64,000 nucleotides of DNA from Beroe forskalii (taxonomy: Eukaryota > Ctenophora > Nuda > Beroida > Beroidae). A program made the position numbers and the translations under genes. Below are positions 21,442 to 33,011 of the stretch, piece by piece. The stretch's first letter is position 1. Each line of letters opens with the position of its first letter. The stretch is taken from assembly GCA_011033025.1 (NCBI GenBank), contig WFMF01000043.1, positions 496,001 through 560,000 of the forward strand, read 5' to 3'. The notes beneath the pieces are model-generated. The model made no database searches. It was not told the origin of the DNA and was given only the letters and a program-made list of their open reading frames with translations.

Positions 21442-24400
21442 CTGAAATAGAGAATAGATTAGCTTCTAATCATATTTGTAAATTTTGACCTTGCCATTTC
21501 GATAGGAGTTATAGTGTAATGGGAATTTCAGTTTCTCGAAACGGCTGATAATTTACTGCGTCACGGTTTCAGAATTATTTTGGAGGGATGTAGGGTTAGA
21601 CTTATTTAATGCTATTAATTAATGCGGGATATGCCATTATGCACATGAGCAGAATTTTATCCTTGGCCCTGGCTTTGCGGCTTTTCCAAGTCACGGACAG
21701 GCAAGATGATTCCTCTTTATCATAATGATTGGTAGCAATTATCAATATTCATAACCTGATCAATATTCATTACTTGAAAGGCAATCAATGGGAATGATAA
21801 TGATTGTGAAACAGCACCAAGCCGTGCCCTTTAACGTGCCCTTGACCGCAGAGGGTCAGTAAATTAATATTCCAATCGTTTTGATGGATTGATATCATGT
21901 CCGCTCAAGTTAATGAGCGAAATTTTCTTTCCAAGTTTACTCCTACGATTCCTGGCACAGTTGCAATAAAGCCCGTGAGGATGGGGCATTTTATCATGAA
22001 TGGTGAAAAATGACACGATTTCCATTTTTTATCAATGCAATTATTCCATGATCAATTTGAGTTAAAATTGAAAAATTCCGTGAAGTAAACAATTTATTCC
22101 GTGACTTCCACCAAGAGTTGTTTGGCATTACAAGAATATGAAGAATAGAGGTATTATTCTGCTATATGCAAATAAAATATACTAAAAAGGCCAGTGGGCC
22201 GTGGGGAGAGAAAAATAAAGAACAAAGAAAAAAGACCCCAAACAAAAGGGCGGTGTTTGGGCACCAGTCAGTCGGTCCCTTACATTCAATTCATGGTTCA
22301 ACGGCCTCCCTTCCAATTCATTGAAATTGTTTTGTTTATTCAGGTGTGTGATTCGGTGTGAGTGTAAATGTGTTTGTATTTGGTTTTTACACTGGGTTAC
22401 AATGGCGCTCAGCCCAGAGTTTTAGCAAACAATGTAATAAAACATTACCTACATTTCCACTTTCCAGCATATATTTTTATGTCATAGCCACGCTATCGAA
22501 ATATAGCTGATAGAGTGATTGACTGAGTTTTCTATCGGGAATCGGCATTTTAGTGGTGTTGCTGAAAGATAAAACGCTTCTAGGTTAATAGTTCACTGTC
22601 TATCTTATAGAATCCTCCAAAGTTTCAAGTCAGATTTAAGAAGTTGTTTAGTCTTTCAGTCATGTTATGGTGTTTCTAGTCATTAGCTGGGTCGGTAGGC
22701 TCAGTAGAATGAACTTTCCGAAAAAAATGGAATTTTTCCGATCGTGGAGTGCCCTGGCCTTTTCGGTGGCGTGAAAATCAAATTAAAAGACATTGATCTC
22801 ATTTTACTGCATCGGTATCGAAACGGGTAAAATCTGAATAATATTCTCGGAGCGGTGATAATATTTTTAGAAAATTCAGTCACGTATAAAGAGGATCATT
22901 ACTCCTCCTCAACTGGGATACCAGACTTCTTGAACTTCAATCATCAGAATTTTTCAAAGTGGTCCGAAGTTTATCATCACAACTGTCGCATTTTATTTGC
23001 CATGAATCTAATTTAAACCTTTCCTCAGAGGAATAGAAAAATATCACATATGAGTTGGTGCACTTTAGGTGGCCACAGTAATGGTTAAAGTTTCAACTGA
23101 TTCTGACACAAAATTATGGGATCCTTCGAAAACCAGAACCTGAGTTATGATGGTTTATGATAAGAAATTTGCGGATAGGCGGTATCAAACTGGTCCTTTG
23201 TCACGTATCAATTGGGACACAGGTGAATGTATCACGAACAACAGATCTAGAAGCGTGCCTTATCCACGAATATCACGTGATATTACTACAAACCTGTGAA
23301 GGAAGAGATCTCTGACTGACACGGCCTTCTCCTCGATACCCAGCTGTTTGAAGGACGCTGTCACTTGCTTGGGGAGTCCGTTAGCGTCCCGCCGGTACAA
23401 CACCACCGCCTTACTTCCGTCAGCAAGGTCACGCACCTGAGCAGTGAGATAAGGAATGAGATAAGGAAACTTGAGCCGTGAGATCAGGAAATGAAATACT
23501 AAAACCTGACCAGTGAGATAATGAAATGAGATAAGAAAGCCTGGCGATGAGATTAAGAATTTAAGATGTTCAAATCCAACATAAATGAGGTGATTTATGA
23601 AAGACCTATCAAATTGATTTAATCGCAGGATATAATAAGCGTTTAAAATCAAACTGATAGTCACCAGTGTTCATGACTCAAGCGTTTAAAAATAGAAAAG
23701 ATGTCATCGTTCGAGTGTCTAATCCAAACTTCATTTATCTGAAATGAATATCAAAAAGGAGCCCCTCATTTGATTCGTCTCCAAATCTGTACTATAAGGA
23801 GACCCAAGATCCATGATTGTCTCTTGAAGCAGAGCTTCAGTTAAAATTCTGCCTTGACTGGAGTGACTCTGAACATCTTGCAAGAGCCACTGGGAGGTAG
23901 GAAGGCAGATATAGATCCCTTAGCAACTCCGAGGTTCCTGAATTAGAGATATAGATAAACTTACAATCGTATTTGTAAATTTTGAACTTGCCATTTCGAT
24001 AGGAGTTATAGTGTAATGGGAATTTCAGTTTCTTGAAACGACTGATACCTTAGTGGTAGAAATTATGATGTGTACTTATTATGACGAATGAAATTATGAT
24101 CGGTACTAATTATGATGAAAAAAATTGGGATAAAAACGAACCTTTTTGGCGAACAACCAGTGGAATGAAATTTCATTATTTTTAACCATTTTACCCGGCC
24201 CTATGAACCAAAACTGTCCATAATCCTCCCGAAATTTGATCAAAGATCATAAAATAAGCCTTGGTGCCGGCTATTTTCTGACAGAATCATTTCTTTCAGC
24301 ATGATTTACATCCATAATTGTGCTAACTTTCAACATCATGATTCATGGTGAGTGGGAAGTTAATGTTATGTGAATAATATCATGCCTGCATATTCATTCA

Positions 24401-27400
24401 CCTATTGTTTTTCGACCCATGTTGTCTATGTTTTCATTTTGGATCAAATGTAAATTTGGTCTTTGATAAGGTGTGGCAGTAAGGTAGCTTATTTTGAGGT
24501 TAGGGCCTTGATTAGCGGTATCAACTAAGGTGAGAGAAACTCTATAATTTATGGTAACTCCATGATATGATAACACCACAACCTTTGATTTTGAAAATTT
24601 GCTGATTGAAGTTGTATTACAAAGATGTGAAAAGGGCCTTGGAGCCAATCATAATTTTTGGGCAACATGGCCATCCTGGTTGTTTCAACATGTTTTCTAA
24701 AAGTCTAAATAATGGTCGAATTTTTGAGAAAGTATAAATTATGATCTAGAAGAGATGTAATTATATGTGTACTAATTATGATCATTTTGCGAAAATAATC
24801 ATAATTAGTACGCATCATAATTTCTACCACTAAGGTAATTTACTGTGTCACGGTTGCAAAATTATTTTTGAGAGATGTAGGGTTAGACTGATTTAATGCT
24901 ATTAATTAATGTGGGATATGCCATTATCCACATGAGCAGAATTTTATATTTTTATCCTTGGCCCTGGCTTTGCGGCTTTTCCAGGTCACGGACAGAGGAT
25001 TCCCCTTTATCATTAATTGTTGTAATTATCAATATTCATAACCTGATCAATATTCATTACTTGAAAGGCAATCAATGGGAATGATAATACAATCACGTGC
25101 CCTTAACGTGCCCTTGACCGCAGAGGGTCAGTAAATTAATATTCCAATCATTTTGATGGATCGATCTCATGTGGGCTCAAGTTCATGAGCGAATTTTTCT
25201 TTCCAAGTTTACTCCTACGATTCCTGGCACAGTTGCAATGAAGCCCATGAAGATGGAGCATTTTATCATGAATGGTGAAAAATGACACGATTTCCATTTT
25301 TTATCAATGCAATTATTCCATGATCAATTTGAGTTAAAATTGAAAAACTCCGTGAAGTAAACAATTTGTTCCGTGACCTCCACCAAGAGTTGTTTGGCAT
25401 TACAAGAATATGAAGAATAGAGGTATTATTCTGCTATATACAAATAAAATATACTAAAAAGGCCAGTGGGCCGTGGGGAGAGAAAAATAAGGAACAAAGA
25501 AAAAAAGACCCCAAACAAAAGGGCGGTGTTTGGGCACCAGTCAGGTGGTCCCTTTCATTCAATTCATGGTTCAACGGCCTCCCTTCCAATTCATTGAAAT
25601 TGTTTTGTTCATTCAGGTGTGTGATTCGGTGTGAGTGTAAAGGTGTTTTTACTTGGTGTTTACACTGCCACACTGGGTTACAATGGCGCTCAGCCCAGAG
25701 TTTTAGCAAACAATGTAATACAACATTACCTACATTTCCACTTTCCAGCATTTCCATGCTATCGAAATATAGCCGATAGAGTGATTGACTAAGTTTTCTA
25801 TCGGGAATCAGAATTTTAGTTGTGGTGTTGCATAAACATAAAACGCTTCTAGGTTAATAATTCACTGTCTAGCTTATAGAATCCTCCTTCCTCCAAAGTT
25901 TCAAGTCAGATTTCAAACGTTGTTAATTCTTTCAGTCATGTTATGATGTTTCTAGTCGTTAGCTGGGTCGGCAGGCTCAATAAAGTGAACTTTCTGAAAA
26001 AATGGAATTTTTCCGATCGTGGGGTGCCCTCGCCTTTTCGGTGGCGTGAAAATCAAATTAAAAGGCATTGATCGCTTTATACTGCATCGGTATCGAAACG
26101 GGTAAAATCTGAATAATATTCTCGGAGCGGTGATAATATTTTTCGAAAATTCAGTCACGTATAAAGAGGATCATTATTCCTCCAGACTTCTTGGACTTCA
26201 ATCGTCAGAATTTCTCAAAGTGGTCTGAAGTTTATCATAACAACTGTCGCATTTTATTTGCCATGAATCTAATTTAAACCTTTTCTCAGAGGAATAGAAA
26301 AATATCGCATATGAGTTGGTACAGTTTAGGTGGCCACAGTAATGGTTAAAGTTTCAACTGATTCTGACACAAAATTATGGGATCCTTCGAAAACCAGAAC
26401 CTGAGTTATGATGGTTTATGATAAGAAATTTACGGATAGGCGGTATTAAACTGGTCCTTTGTCACGTATCATATGGGACACAGGTGAATGTATCACGAAC
26501 AACAAATCTAGAAGCGCGCTTTACCCACGAATATCACGTGATATTACTACAAACCTGTGAAGGAAGAGATCTCTGACTGACACGGCCTTCTCCTCGATAC
26601 CCAGCTGTTTGAAGGACGCTGTCACTTGTTTGGGGAGTCCGTTTGCGTCCCGCCGGTACAACACCACTGCCTTACTTCCGTCAGCAAGGTCACGCACCTG
26701 AGCAGTGAGATAAGGAATGAGAAAAGAAACCAGAGCAGTGAGATAAGAAACCAGAGCAGTGAGATAAGGGAATGAGATAAGAAACCAGAGCAGTGAGATA
26801 AGAAACCAGAGCAGTGAGATGAAGAAATGAGATAAGAAAAATGAGCTGTGAAATGAGGAAGTGAGATAAGAAACCAAAGCAGTGAGATAAGAAAACCTGA
26901 GCAGTGAGATAAAGAAATGAGATAAGAAAACCTGAGCTGTGAGATAAAGAAATGAGACAAGAAAACCTGAGCTGTAAGATAAGAAAATGAGATAAGAAAA
27001 TGTGTGCACTGAGATAAGAAAATGAGACAGGAAAACTAGTGCAGTGAGATATGCAATTTAGATAGGAAACCCTAAGTAGTGAGATAAGGAGATGAGATAA
27101 TAAAACCAGAACAGTGAGATATGGAACAGGAAATGATATCAGGAAACCTGATCCATGAGCTAAGGAAATGAGATAAACGTGCGCAGTGAGATAAGGAAAT
27201 GAGACAAGAAAAACTGAGCAGTGAGATAAGGAATGAGATAAGAAAACCTGAGCAGTGAGATAAAGAAATGAGATAAGAAAACCTGCGCAGTTAGATAAAG
27301 AACTGAGATAAGAAAACCTGAGCAGTTAGGTAGGGAAATGAGATAAAGCCTGCGTAGGGAGATAAGAAATGAGATAGGAAAACCAGAGCAGTGAGATAAG

Positions 27401-30400
27401 AAAATGAGATAAGAAAACCTGAGAAGTGAGATTAGGAAATGGAGAGAGAATTGGGGCGTGAGATAAGGAAATGAGAAAATAGTAGGATGCGTGCGACGAT
27501 AAAAGTAGTAGCCTTTTCGTAGAGCTGACATATTGCGAGATGAAGTGTCGTGAGATGAAGTGTCGTGAGATGAAGTGTCGTGAGATGAAGTGTCGTGAGA
27601 TAAAGTGTCGTGAGATGAAATGTCCGTTCCCCGTGAAGTAGTGAGGCCAGGGATTTTCTTCAGCATTGAGGATTGATAGCATGGTTTAAAGTTAACGCTG
27701 CATTTGAGCACCTAAAGCGTTGGTATATTGGGATTATTTTACCAGGCAGTGCCTGGTTAAATGAAACACAGGCTGGCACAACCAGGGCTGGAATCTAGAT
27801 TAATAAGAATTTACATCTTTTTCCATTTGGCAATATAAACACATAAAACAAGTGATCGAAAACAAATTTCGATATCTTGCAGCACAGAACGGTTGATTTT
27901 TCGTAACGCGTAACGTATTGATATGGCTAAGACATTTGTTTCTAAGTATCGTTTAACTAGACAACTAGCCATGGGAAATTGAAGTTATTTCTCATCTCCG
28001 TTTCTGAAAACCGGTCTGCAATACCCCTTTAAGATGTAGTGATATAGCGGTGTAACCGGTCAAAATATAATCCTGAGTATCTATCTATCAGATTAGAGGA
28101 GTAATGCCAATAATTTAGCGGCAATATGGCCGTGGGGTTATTGAATTTGTGATGCTGATAATTCGATTAATAATGACTGATTATATTTTGATGTAAACAA
28201 TGACTGGAATGCGTTGATCATGGTCGATCATGAACGCTATCTATTTTTGATACCATGGGATCCAAAGGGAACTGTTACTGCCTGATATGTACGGAATGCG
28301 ATGATCTAAGCATATTTTCAGATATTTTGTGACGTTGCTTTGACGTCAAAATAGTAATGATACGTGCACCCTCCGGCGCTACTATCCACAAATGATTCTA
28401 TCCCAAAGACCGGGAATTAGTTTTGCTGGGATAAAAAGATTTAGGTAAAAAGTGACCATTGCATCAGCAATGCTGATTCAGCATATTATTCAAATGATTG
28501 TCTGGATTAATAGCAGTCCTAAACTCAGCTGTCTACTGGTGCTATCAGTCAAAGTTTTTACAAAAACTTTACAGATTTGATCTGCATGGACCAAACATGA
28601 TATTACTGAAAAAAGGGGTAACGTTACTACAAAAAGAGTACCTAAATTATGAGAAAAAATAACTAAAAACAATTGCAGAATTACTACTAGGTAACTAAAT
28701 TACTAGAAATCTTACCCAGAATTCGATGTGTTTCTTGTCATCCTGATACACCCTCCTCCCTTGCTTCCCCATCGGATCCTGAAATTGAACGTTTTAACAT
28801 TCCAGATCCCATTAATGATGTTCAAGCAACCTACCTCAAATTTGATTGGTTGATGAAGTTCAGTGAATTGAAGGGTCTTATATTCTTGGAGAAAATTTTC
28901 ATTCAATCCACTTTTTTCCATTTTCGGCTGTTGTCTGACCCCATTTTCCAACATTTTTCAAGAAGAAAAAGCCGGAACACATCGGTGATTGGAATTGGGT
29001 GATCAACCAATTCCATTCAATCCACCGATGTGCTATACATCTTTTAAAGTTTTAAATAGCTATCATAAGAAAGGATCAGTTCGCATTTTTCTCGGCTCAA
29101 GGTTGAATCCTCTATTTTATAACCATGCCATTTTCATATCTCAGCATAGCTATAGTATAGGTAGTTACTGATGCTCTGATGATACAACAATTGACTCAGG
29201 TAATCTTATAAGCGGTCAGGTAGCGAGACAAAGATGTTCTAAATTCCGTGAATTAATGAATGAGCAATTTAATTTGCTTTCTTCAATTTGTCTTTCTACA
29301 CCGCGTTAATTAGGGGAATAACTGCCCTTCGTTTATGTAAATGAGGTTGCAATTAATGTTGATTCAATCCCGATAAAGTAAGATCTTGGCCGCTACAATA
29401 ATGCACAATCACAGAACAATTTAGGGGTAGTTTTAATTGCACCCGTGATGTCAATTATGAACAGTTATGAAAATAAATTGTAAGATATCCATTAATTGTG
29501 GGGATAATTCGGAAGTAATTTACTAATTTACAATTCATTTTCATTTCAATGGTCTTCTGGAGCATTTGCTTATGTCTGGATCTTTTTGTTTTCAGAATCC
29601 AGAGTCTTTTAGCCTCCCCTCCGGTCACGCTTAAATCTAAATAGCTAAGATATTTCCCTCTCCTGATATTTATTTGACGATGTCTAGGTGTACGTGTCAT
29701 AACTGTTCTAATTTATTCATTTCAGTCGAACATCATCGGTTAACTGGGACAGTATCACTCTATCAAGAAGGAAAAGTGTGCTGCAGAGAGAAGGAGCTGG
29801 CACCCTCTTCCCACACACCATCTAGCCTGCGGGCGGCAGCTACTACCTTCACATCGACACCCTCTAGGTCAAGCGTCCTTCCTCACGCTGGAAGGAACAT
29901 ACAAACTGCCCCATGTCACGCACCCATGTCACATGTAAAACCCTGATGTTTTGCAAGTATCTTTTAGTGTTTTTCCTTTGTTTTGAGTGCTGTATTTATC
30001 CGTGGTATTTTATAAGTTACGATGACGTTGCTTTGTCCTAAGAACACATGCTAAGATCTGTGTTCTTGTGGTTTTTATACTATTGTTGATTTATATTTCA
30101 TTTATTTCGGCACATTGCCAGCCCCACCGTGGGTTTCCAACAAAAAACGGGTTGAATTCATTACTTTCTATTGAGTGATTCTTGGGGGTAATTGGCATTG
30201 TGGGGAATATCAACCTTTGGAAGCGTTTGTCCGTCTTCGAATTCCAATAACAATTAGGCCTTATGTCCGCCGAAGTTAAGTCGGCGTTCCTCAGCTGCAG
30301 ACTTGCCGAAGTTCTCACGCGCGCGCTATAATTGCAATTTTGCGCGCTGTGGTTATCAAAAAAGACCGTTGACAAATGCGCGCGCCGTCAAGTTTTTCTT

Positions 30401-30635
30401 TGGAATCTTCATCAATGTTTCGCAGTGGGTTCTGTCTGACAGAACCGCATTGGGTTCGGTTAATAAAGTATTAAGGAATGTGCAATCAAAAAGTAGACTA
30501 TACTTTCTCTAAATAAATTACCTGATCTACATTGATGACTTCTTGGTTCATGAGGATATCCTTCTGCCACTGCTGAATGTTCCTCAAATCATTGCTCATG
30601 TAAAGCGGAGCTGCCATCATTGCCCACATTGCCAT
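21345..30635 (-). CDS. GH27 alpha-galactosidase / alpha-N-acetylgalactosaminidase, C-terminal exons, with duplicated 3' end
   Basis: Exons on the minus strand: 30522-30635 (MAMWAMMAAPLYMSNDLRNI, the conserved 'WAxMAAPLxMSNDLR' block at the end of the GH27 barrel), 28716-28778 (DPMGKQGRRVYQDD), 26555-26697 (VRDLADGSKAVVLYRRD and SVRDLFLH, C-terminal beta domain) and 23841-23937 (NLGVAKGSISAFLPPSG to stop). Splice phases are 0, 0 and 2, and all fit. A second copy of the last two exons lies downstream (23294-23436 and 21345-21441), also with intact frames. GH27 enzymes remove terminal alpha-galactose or alpha-GalNAc, usually in lysosomes. The catalytic first part of the barrel is not visible upstream; PLC-beta exons lie there instead. 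GLA versus NAGA cannot be decided. Confidence 0.88.
23294..23436 (-). CDS. GH27 penultimate exon, copy 1 (duplicate)
   Basis: Same length, frame and phases as 26555-26697, with intact splice signals (CTGCTCAG acceptor, CAG|GTTTGT donor). It lies downstream of the first complete 3' end, so it could serve only as an alternative 3' end or be silent. Confidence 0.8.
23841..23937 (-). CDS. GH27 terminal exon, copy 2
   Basis: Encodes NLGVAKGSISAFLPPSG, SCKMFRVTPVKAEF and a TAA stop. The acceptor is CTAATTCAG. One amino-acid difference (R for K after KMF) separates it from the downstream copy. Confidence 0.85.
24048..24835. mobile_element. 788-bp MITE with terminal inverted repeats and TA target duplication
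   Basis: The left end CCTTAGTGGTAGAAATTATG is the reverse complement of the right end CATAATTTCTACCACTAAGG; the similarity continues inward (about 35 bp, GTACTTATTATGA versus TCATAATTAGTAC). It is flanked by TA on both sides (24046-24047 and 24836-24837). The paralogous site in unit 1 (CTGATAATTTACTG, TA at 21549-21550) is empty, which shows insertion directly. TA duplication suggests mobilisation by a Tc1/mariner-type transposase. No coding capacity was recognised. Confidence 0.92.
26555..26697 (-). CDS. GH27 penultimate exon, copy 2
   Basis: A 143-bp exon, phase 0 in and phase 2 out, encoding the C-terminal beta-domain segment. It differs from the copy at 23294-23436 by silent changes only, as far as I can see. 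The acceptor (CACTGCTCAG) abuts an array of units that repeat it. Confidence 0.85.
26698..27470. repeat. ~33-bp minisatellite next to the GH27 penultimate exon acceptor
   Basis: About 20 degenerate units built on GAGCAGTGAGATAAGAAA and TGAGATAAGAAAACCT. On the minus strand each unit reads TTATCTCACTGCTCAG then GTTTTCTT, repeating the real acceptor (CTCACTGCTCAG) of exon 26555-26697. The equivalent place in unit 1 (23437-23557) has only about three degenerate units, so the array expanded after the duplication. Confidence 0.88.
27536..27625. repeat. 15-bp tandem repeat
   Basis: Six near-identical copies of GTCGTGAGATGAAGT, just past the ~33-bp array in the same GH27 intron. Simple minisatellite. 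Confidence 0.9.
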
Positions 30636-30696
30636 CTGAAAGGGTGCAATGGATTAGACTGGAGAGAGGATACGAATATATGATTCAAAAAGATCA

Positions 30697-31290
30697 TATC
30701 TTGGAAATAGAGCTTTAACTTGCGCTGGCAGCCACGAATTATGTCAGAATGGGCCATAAATTGGCACGGGAGTTTCAATTGATAGCCCAATGCAAACTCA
30801 GTCACTTTTTGGTTATTTGGAGAAAGTCAAAATTTTGGCCGATTTTGACCATTTTTAGGGGTATACATCAGTGTTTTTGACCATTTTTGACTAATCAAGT
30901 TATCGGAAGTTTTCGAACCAAAGTGTCATGATTACTTGTTTTATGAGTGAAAATGACGATTTAGACCATTTCCAGCGATTCTATCTCTTAAAATGGCTTC
31001 TGGGAATGAAAAATGGTTATATCTTGGAAATAGAGCTTTAACTTGCGCTGGCAGCCACGAATTATGTCAGAATGGGCCATAAATTGGCACGGGAGTTTCA
31101 ATTGATAGCCCAATCCATACTCAGTCACTTTTTGGTTATTTGGAAAAAGTCAAAATTTTGGCCGATTTTGACCATTTTTGAAGGGTATACATCAGTGTTT
31201 TTGACGGATTTTGGCCATTTTTGACTAATCAAGTTATCGGAAGTTTTCGAACCAAAGTGTCATGATTACTTGTTTTATGATAAAACGCAC
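30697..31290. repeat. ~250-bp direct duplication in the GH27/PLC-beta interval
   Basis: The segment starting TATCTTGGAAATAGAGCTTT occurs at about 30697 and again at 31019. The copies share the run to TCATGATTACTTGTTTTATG and are separated by a short unique stretch. No coding signal. It includes repeated GATTTTGACCATTTTT stretches. Confidence 0.85.
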
Positions 31291-32423
31291 ATCCATTATC
31301 AAGATCTTAAAATGTAGGCACATGGGATCCTTGCTCGAAATGAAATAATAAGCGATTCATCATCATCAACTTACCATTGAACTATGACAAGGACGTCATC
31401 TTATTGCTCTAATGATGAAATAAGAATATATGTAAGCAAGAAGAAGATTGTGCGTTAGTCAAAGTCAATTTGGAGGCAGGAATATGGGAATATAATATTT
31501 TCTGTACTAGCACTGTTGTCCTCCTTCTGATACAGCCTTCGTCCTGGGAAGCATTCCTCTTTCTTCAAGTCTGTCAAAAACCTTGTGTACAAAAATAAAA
31601 GGGGTTGACGTCATCAATCTGCATTTCTAAGCAATAGAAATGACGTCACTCAGCCACTAAATACTTATGCGTGACTCAAGATATTGTCTAAAAGCAGCCT
31701 CGATATTTTCAAACAACATATCTTGGTTATGGGTGAACTTTGGTTCGTGATGTAACTCTCCTTGCTGAGTTACAACCTAGTGGTTACTAAAAAAAGTACC
31801 ATGTAAGGCCCAGCAGCCAGGAAAAGGGAAAACCCCCTTTTTCCACATCTTCTCGGGAAATTCCCCTTTCTTGGCCCTCAAAGAACTAATTGCTTTTTGA
31901 GACGTTAAAAATCAAATGGTACGTCAAAAAAAGGCAAATGCCCATTTCCAGCCTTTTTGCCCCAAACAGCACCGTGCTTTAAAATTCTCGTGTCTTTAGG
32001 ATTTACAGTTAGACCAATAAAACAATCCAATTTTAATCACCAGTCATAATGTTTAGAGCCCTACTTTGACTTATAGTATATACAACGAATATCACTTACA
32101 TAACTTGTCAAATAATATCTTAACTTCTGTGGATTTCTGGATACCAGGCTGCATTTCACTTATTGCCCATAGATTATTTATAGAGTTCATGTATTAGATA
32201 TTCTCCTTAAATTGTCAGTGTAGTTGCATACTCTCATACTGCATTGTCCATTGTATTAAATAGTAACATTGGCACCTATAAGGTATCACTGCTTTTGCTC
32301 ATATTATATTCCAGTGCCTGATGAATTGTCAATTTTATAGCGACAGTTGCAAATGTCAAACAAGCCAACAGCATGCCAACAAAATTAAGAAGAATTTGTA
32401 GGTAGCAGCCATTCAAGACTTAC

Positions 32424-33011
32424 CTTAGGGCTTTTATCAGTCCTTATGTCAACAATCTGAGCAACATCTATCACATTCCCTTCCTGAAAAAATGATAAAC
32501 ACCTATAGGCCTAAAATAATATTGCAATATATTATATATATTTCATTTTCACGATCGAATTCTTATTGCAGATTTGAGCATTGATGCATATAATTCTGTT
32601 ATTTGCTTAGTTGACTTTCTTAATAACTCAATACTCACCATATCTTGAGTAACATACTCTACAAAGAAGCCATTTTCCTCAACTCGAATCTCACATGTAG
32701 GGGCTGCAATAGAGTCCTGAAATGTTTACTAAGTTTAGCTCTTATTATTTGCAGTCACTTATACTAGAAGAAATTTCCCTTACATTCAAAATAAGCACAG
32801 TAAAACCCTTCCTTTTTATTCTTTATGTATTAGCGTATTCATTCATTCAACATACATTGAATCATGAATGAATGACTAGATAGATTTTCTAGGAAATGAA
32901 ATTTGTAGTAAAACATTATACCTCCTCCCATTTCATCATCCGTTTCCATTCTAACAAGTGAGGGGCTAGTGGAGGCACAGGATCTTTGGTCTTATAATCA
33001 CCACGAGGCAT
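32424..33011 (-). CDS. Phospholipase C-beta, N-terminal exons (PH domain start)
   Basis: Three phase-0 exons: 32922-33011 (MPRGDYKTKDPVPPLAPHLL and EWKRMMKWEE), 32639-32716 (CEIRVEENGFFVEYVTQDM) and 32424-32483 (EGNVIDVAQIVDIRTDKSPK). The 'NGFF...W/Y', 'ID...I.DIRT' and acidic 'KW-E-E' features match the N-terminus and PH domain of PLC-beta enzymes, the Gq-activated lipases that cleave PIP2 at the plasma membrane. No later PLC-beta exon (EF hands, X/Y barrel, C2) is visible below 32424; GH27 exons begin at 30635. The fragment may be a truncated copy, a gene split by rearrangement, or an assembly junction. Confidence 0.8.

Larger units (their letters stand above)
21058..26760. repeat. Tandem duplication of ~2.5 kb carrying the GH27 3' exons
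   Basis: Unit 1 (about 21058-23557) and unit 2 (about 23558-26760) begin with the same TTTAAGATGTTCA segment. They stay closely similar throughout, including GAATGATAATGATT-type intergenic stretches, the run GGCCAGTGGGCCGTGGGGAG (22190 and 25461) and both exons. Differences are scattered substitutions, short indels and the 788-bp insertion at 24048-24835 in unit 2. Both exon pairs keep open frames, so the duplication is recent or constrained. Confidence 0.9.

Noticed and set aside
26521-27711. Hydrophobic repeat frames (SHCSGFLISL type), minus strand
   Set aside because: They are generated by the GAGATAAGAAAACCTGAGCAG array in the GH27 intron; only the 143-bp exon at 26555-26697 is real coding sequence.
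31500-31585. Possible exon on the minus strand reading CFPGRRLYQKEDN, similar to the GH27 segment QGRRVYQDD
   Set aside because: The similarity is only a few residues, the acceptor is weak and other frames are equally open; not enough to claim a duplicated exon.
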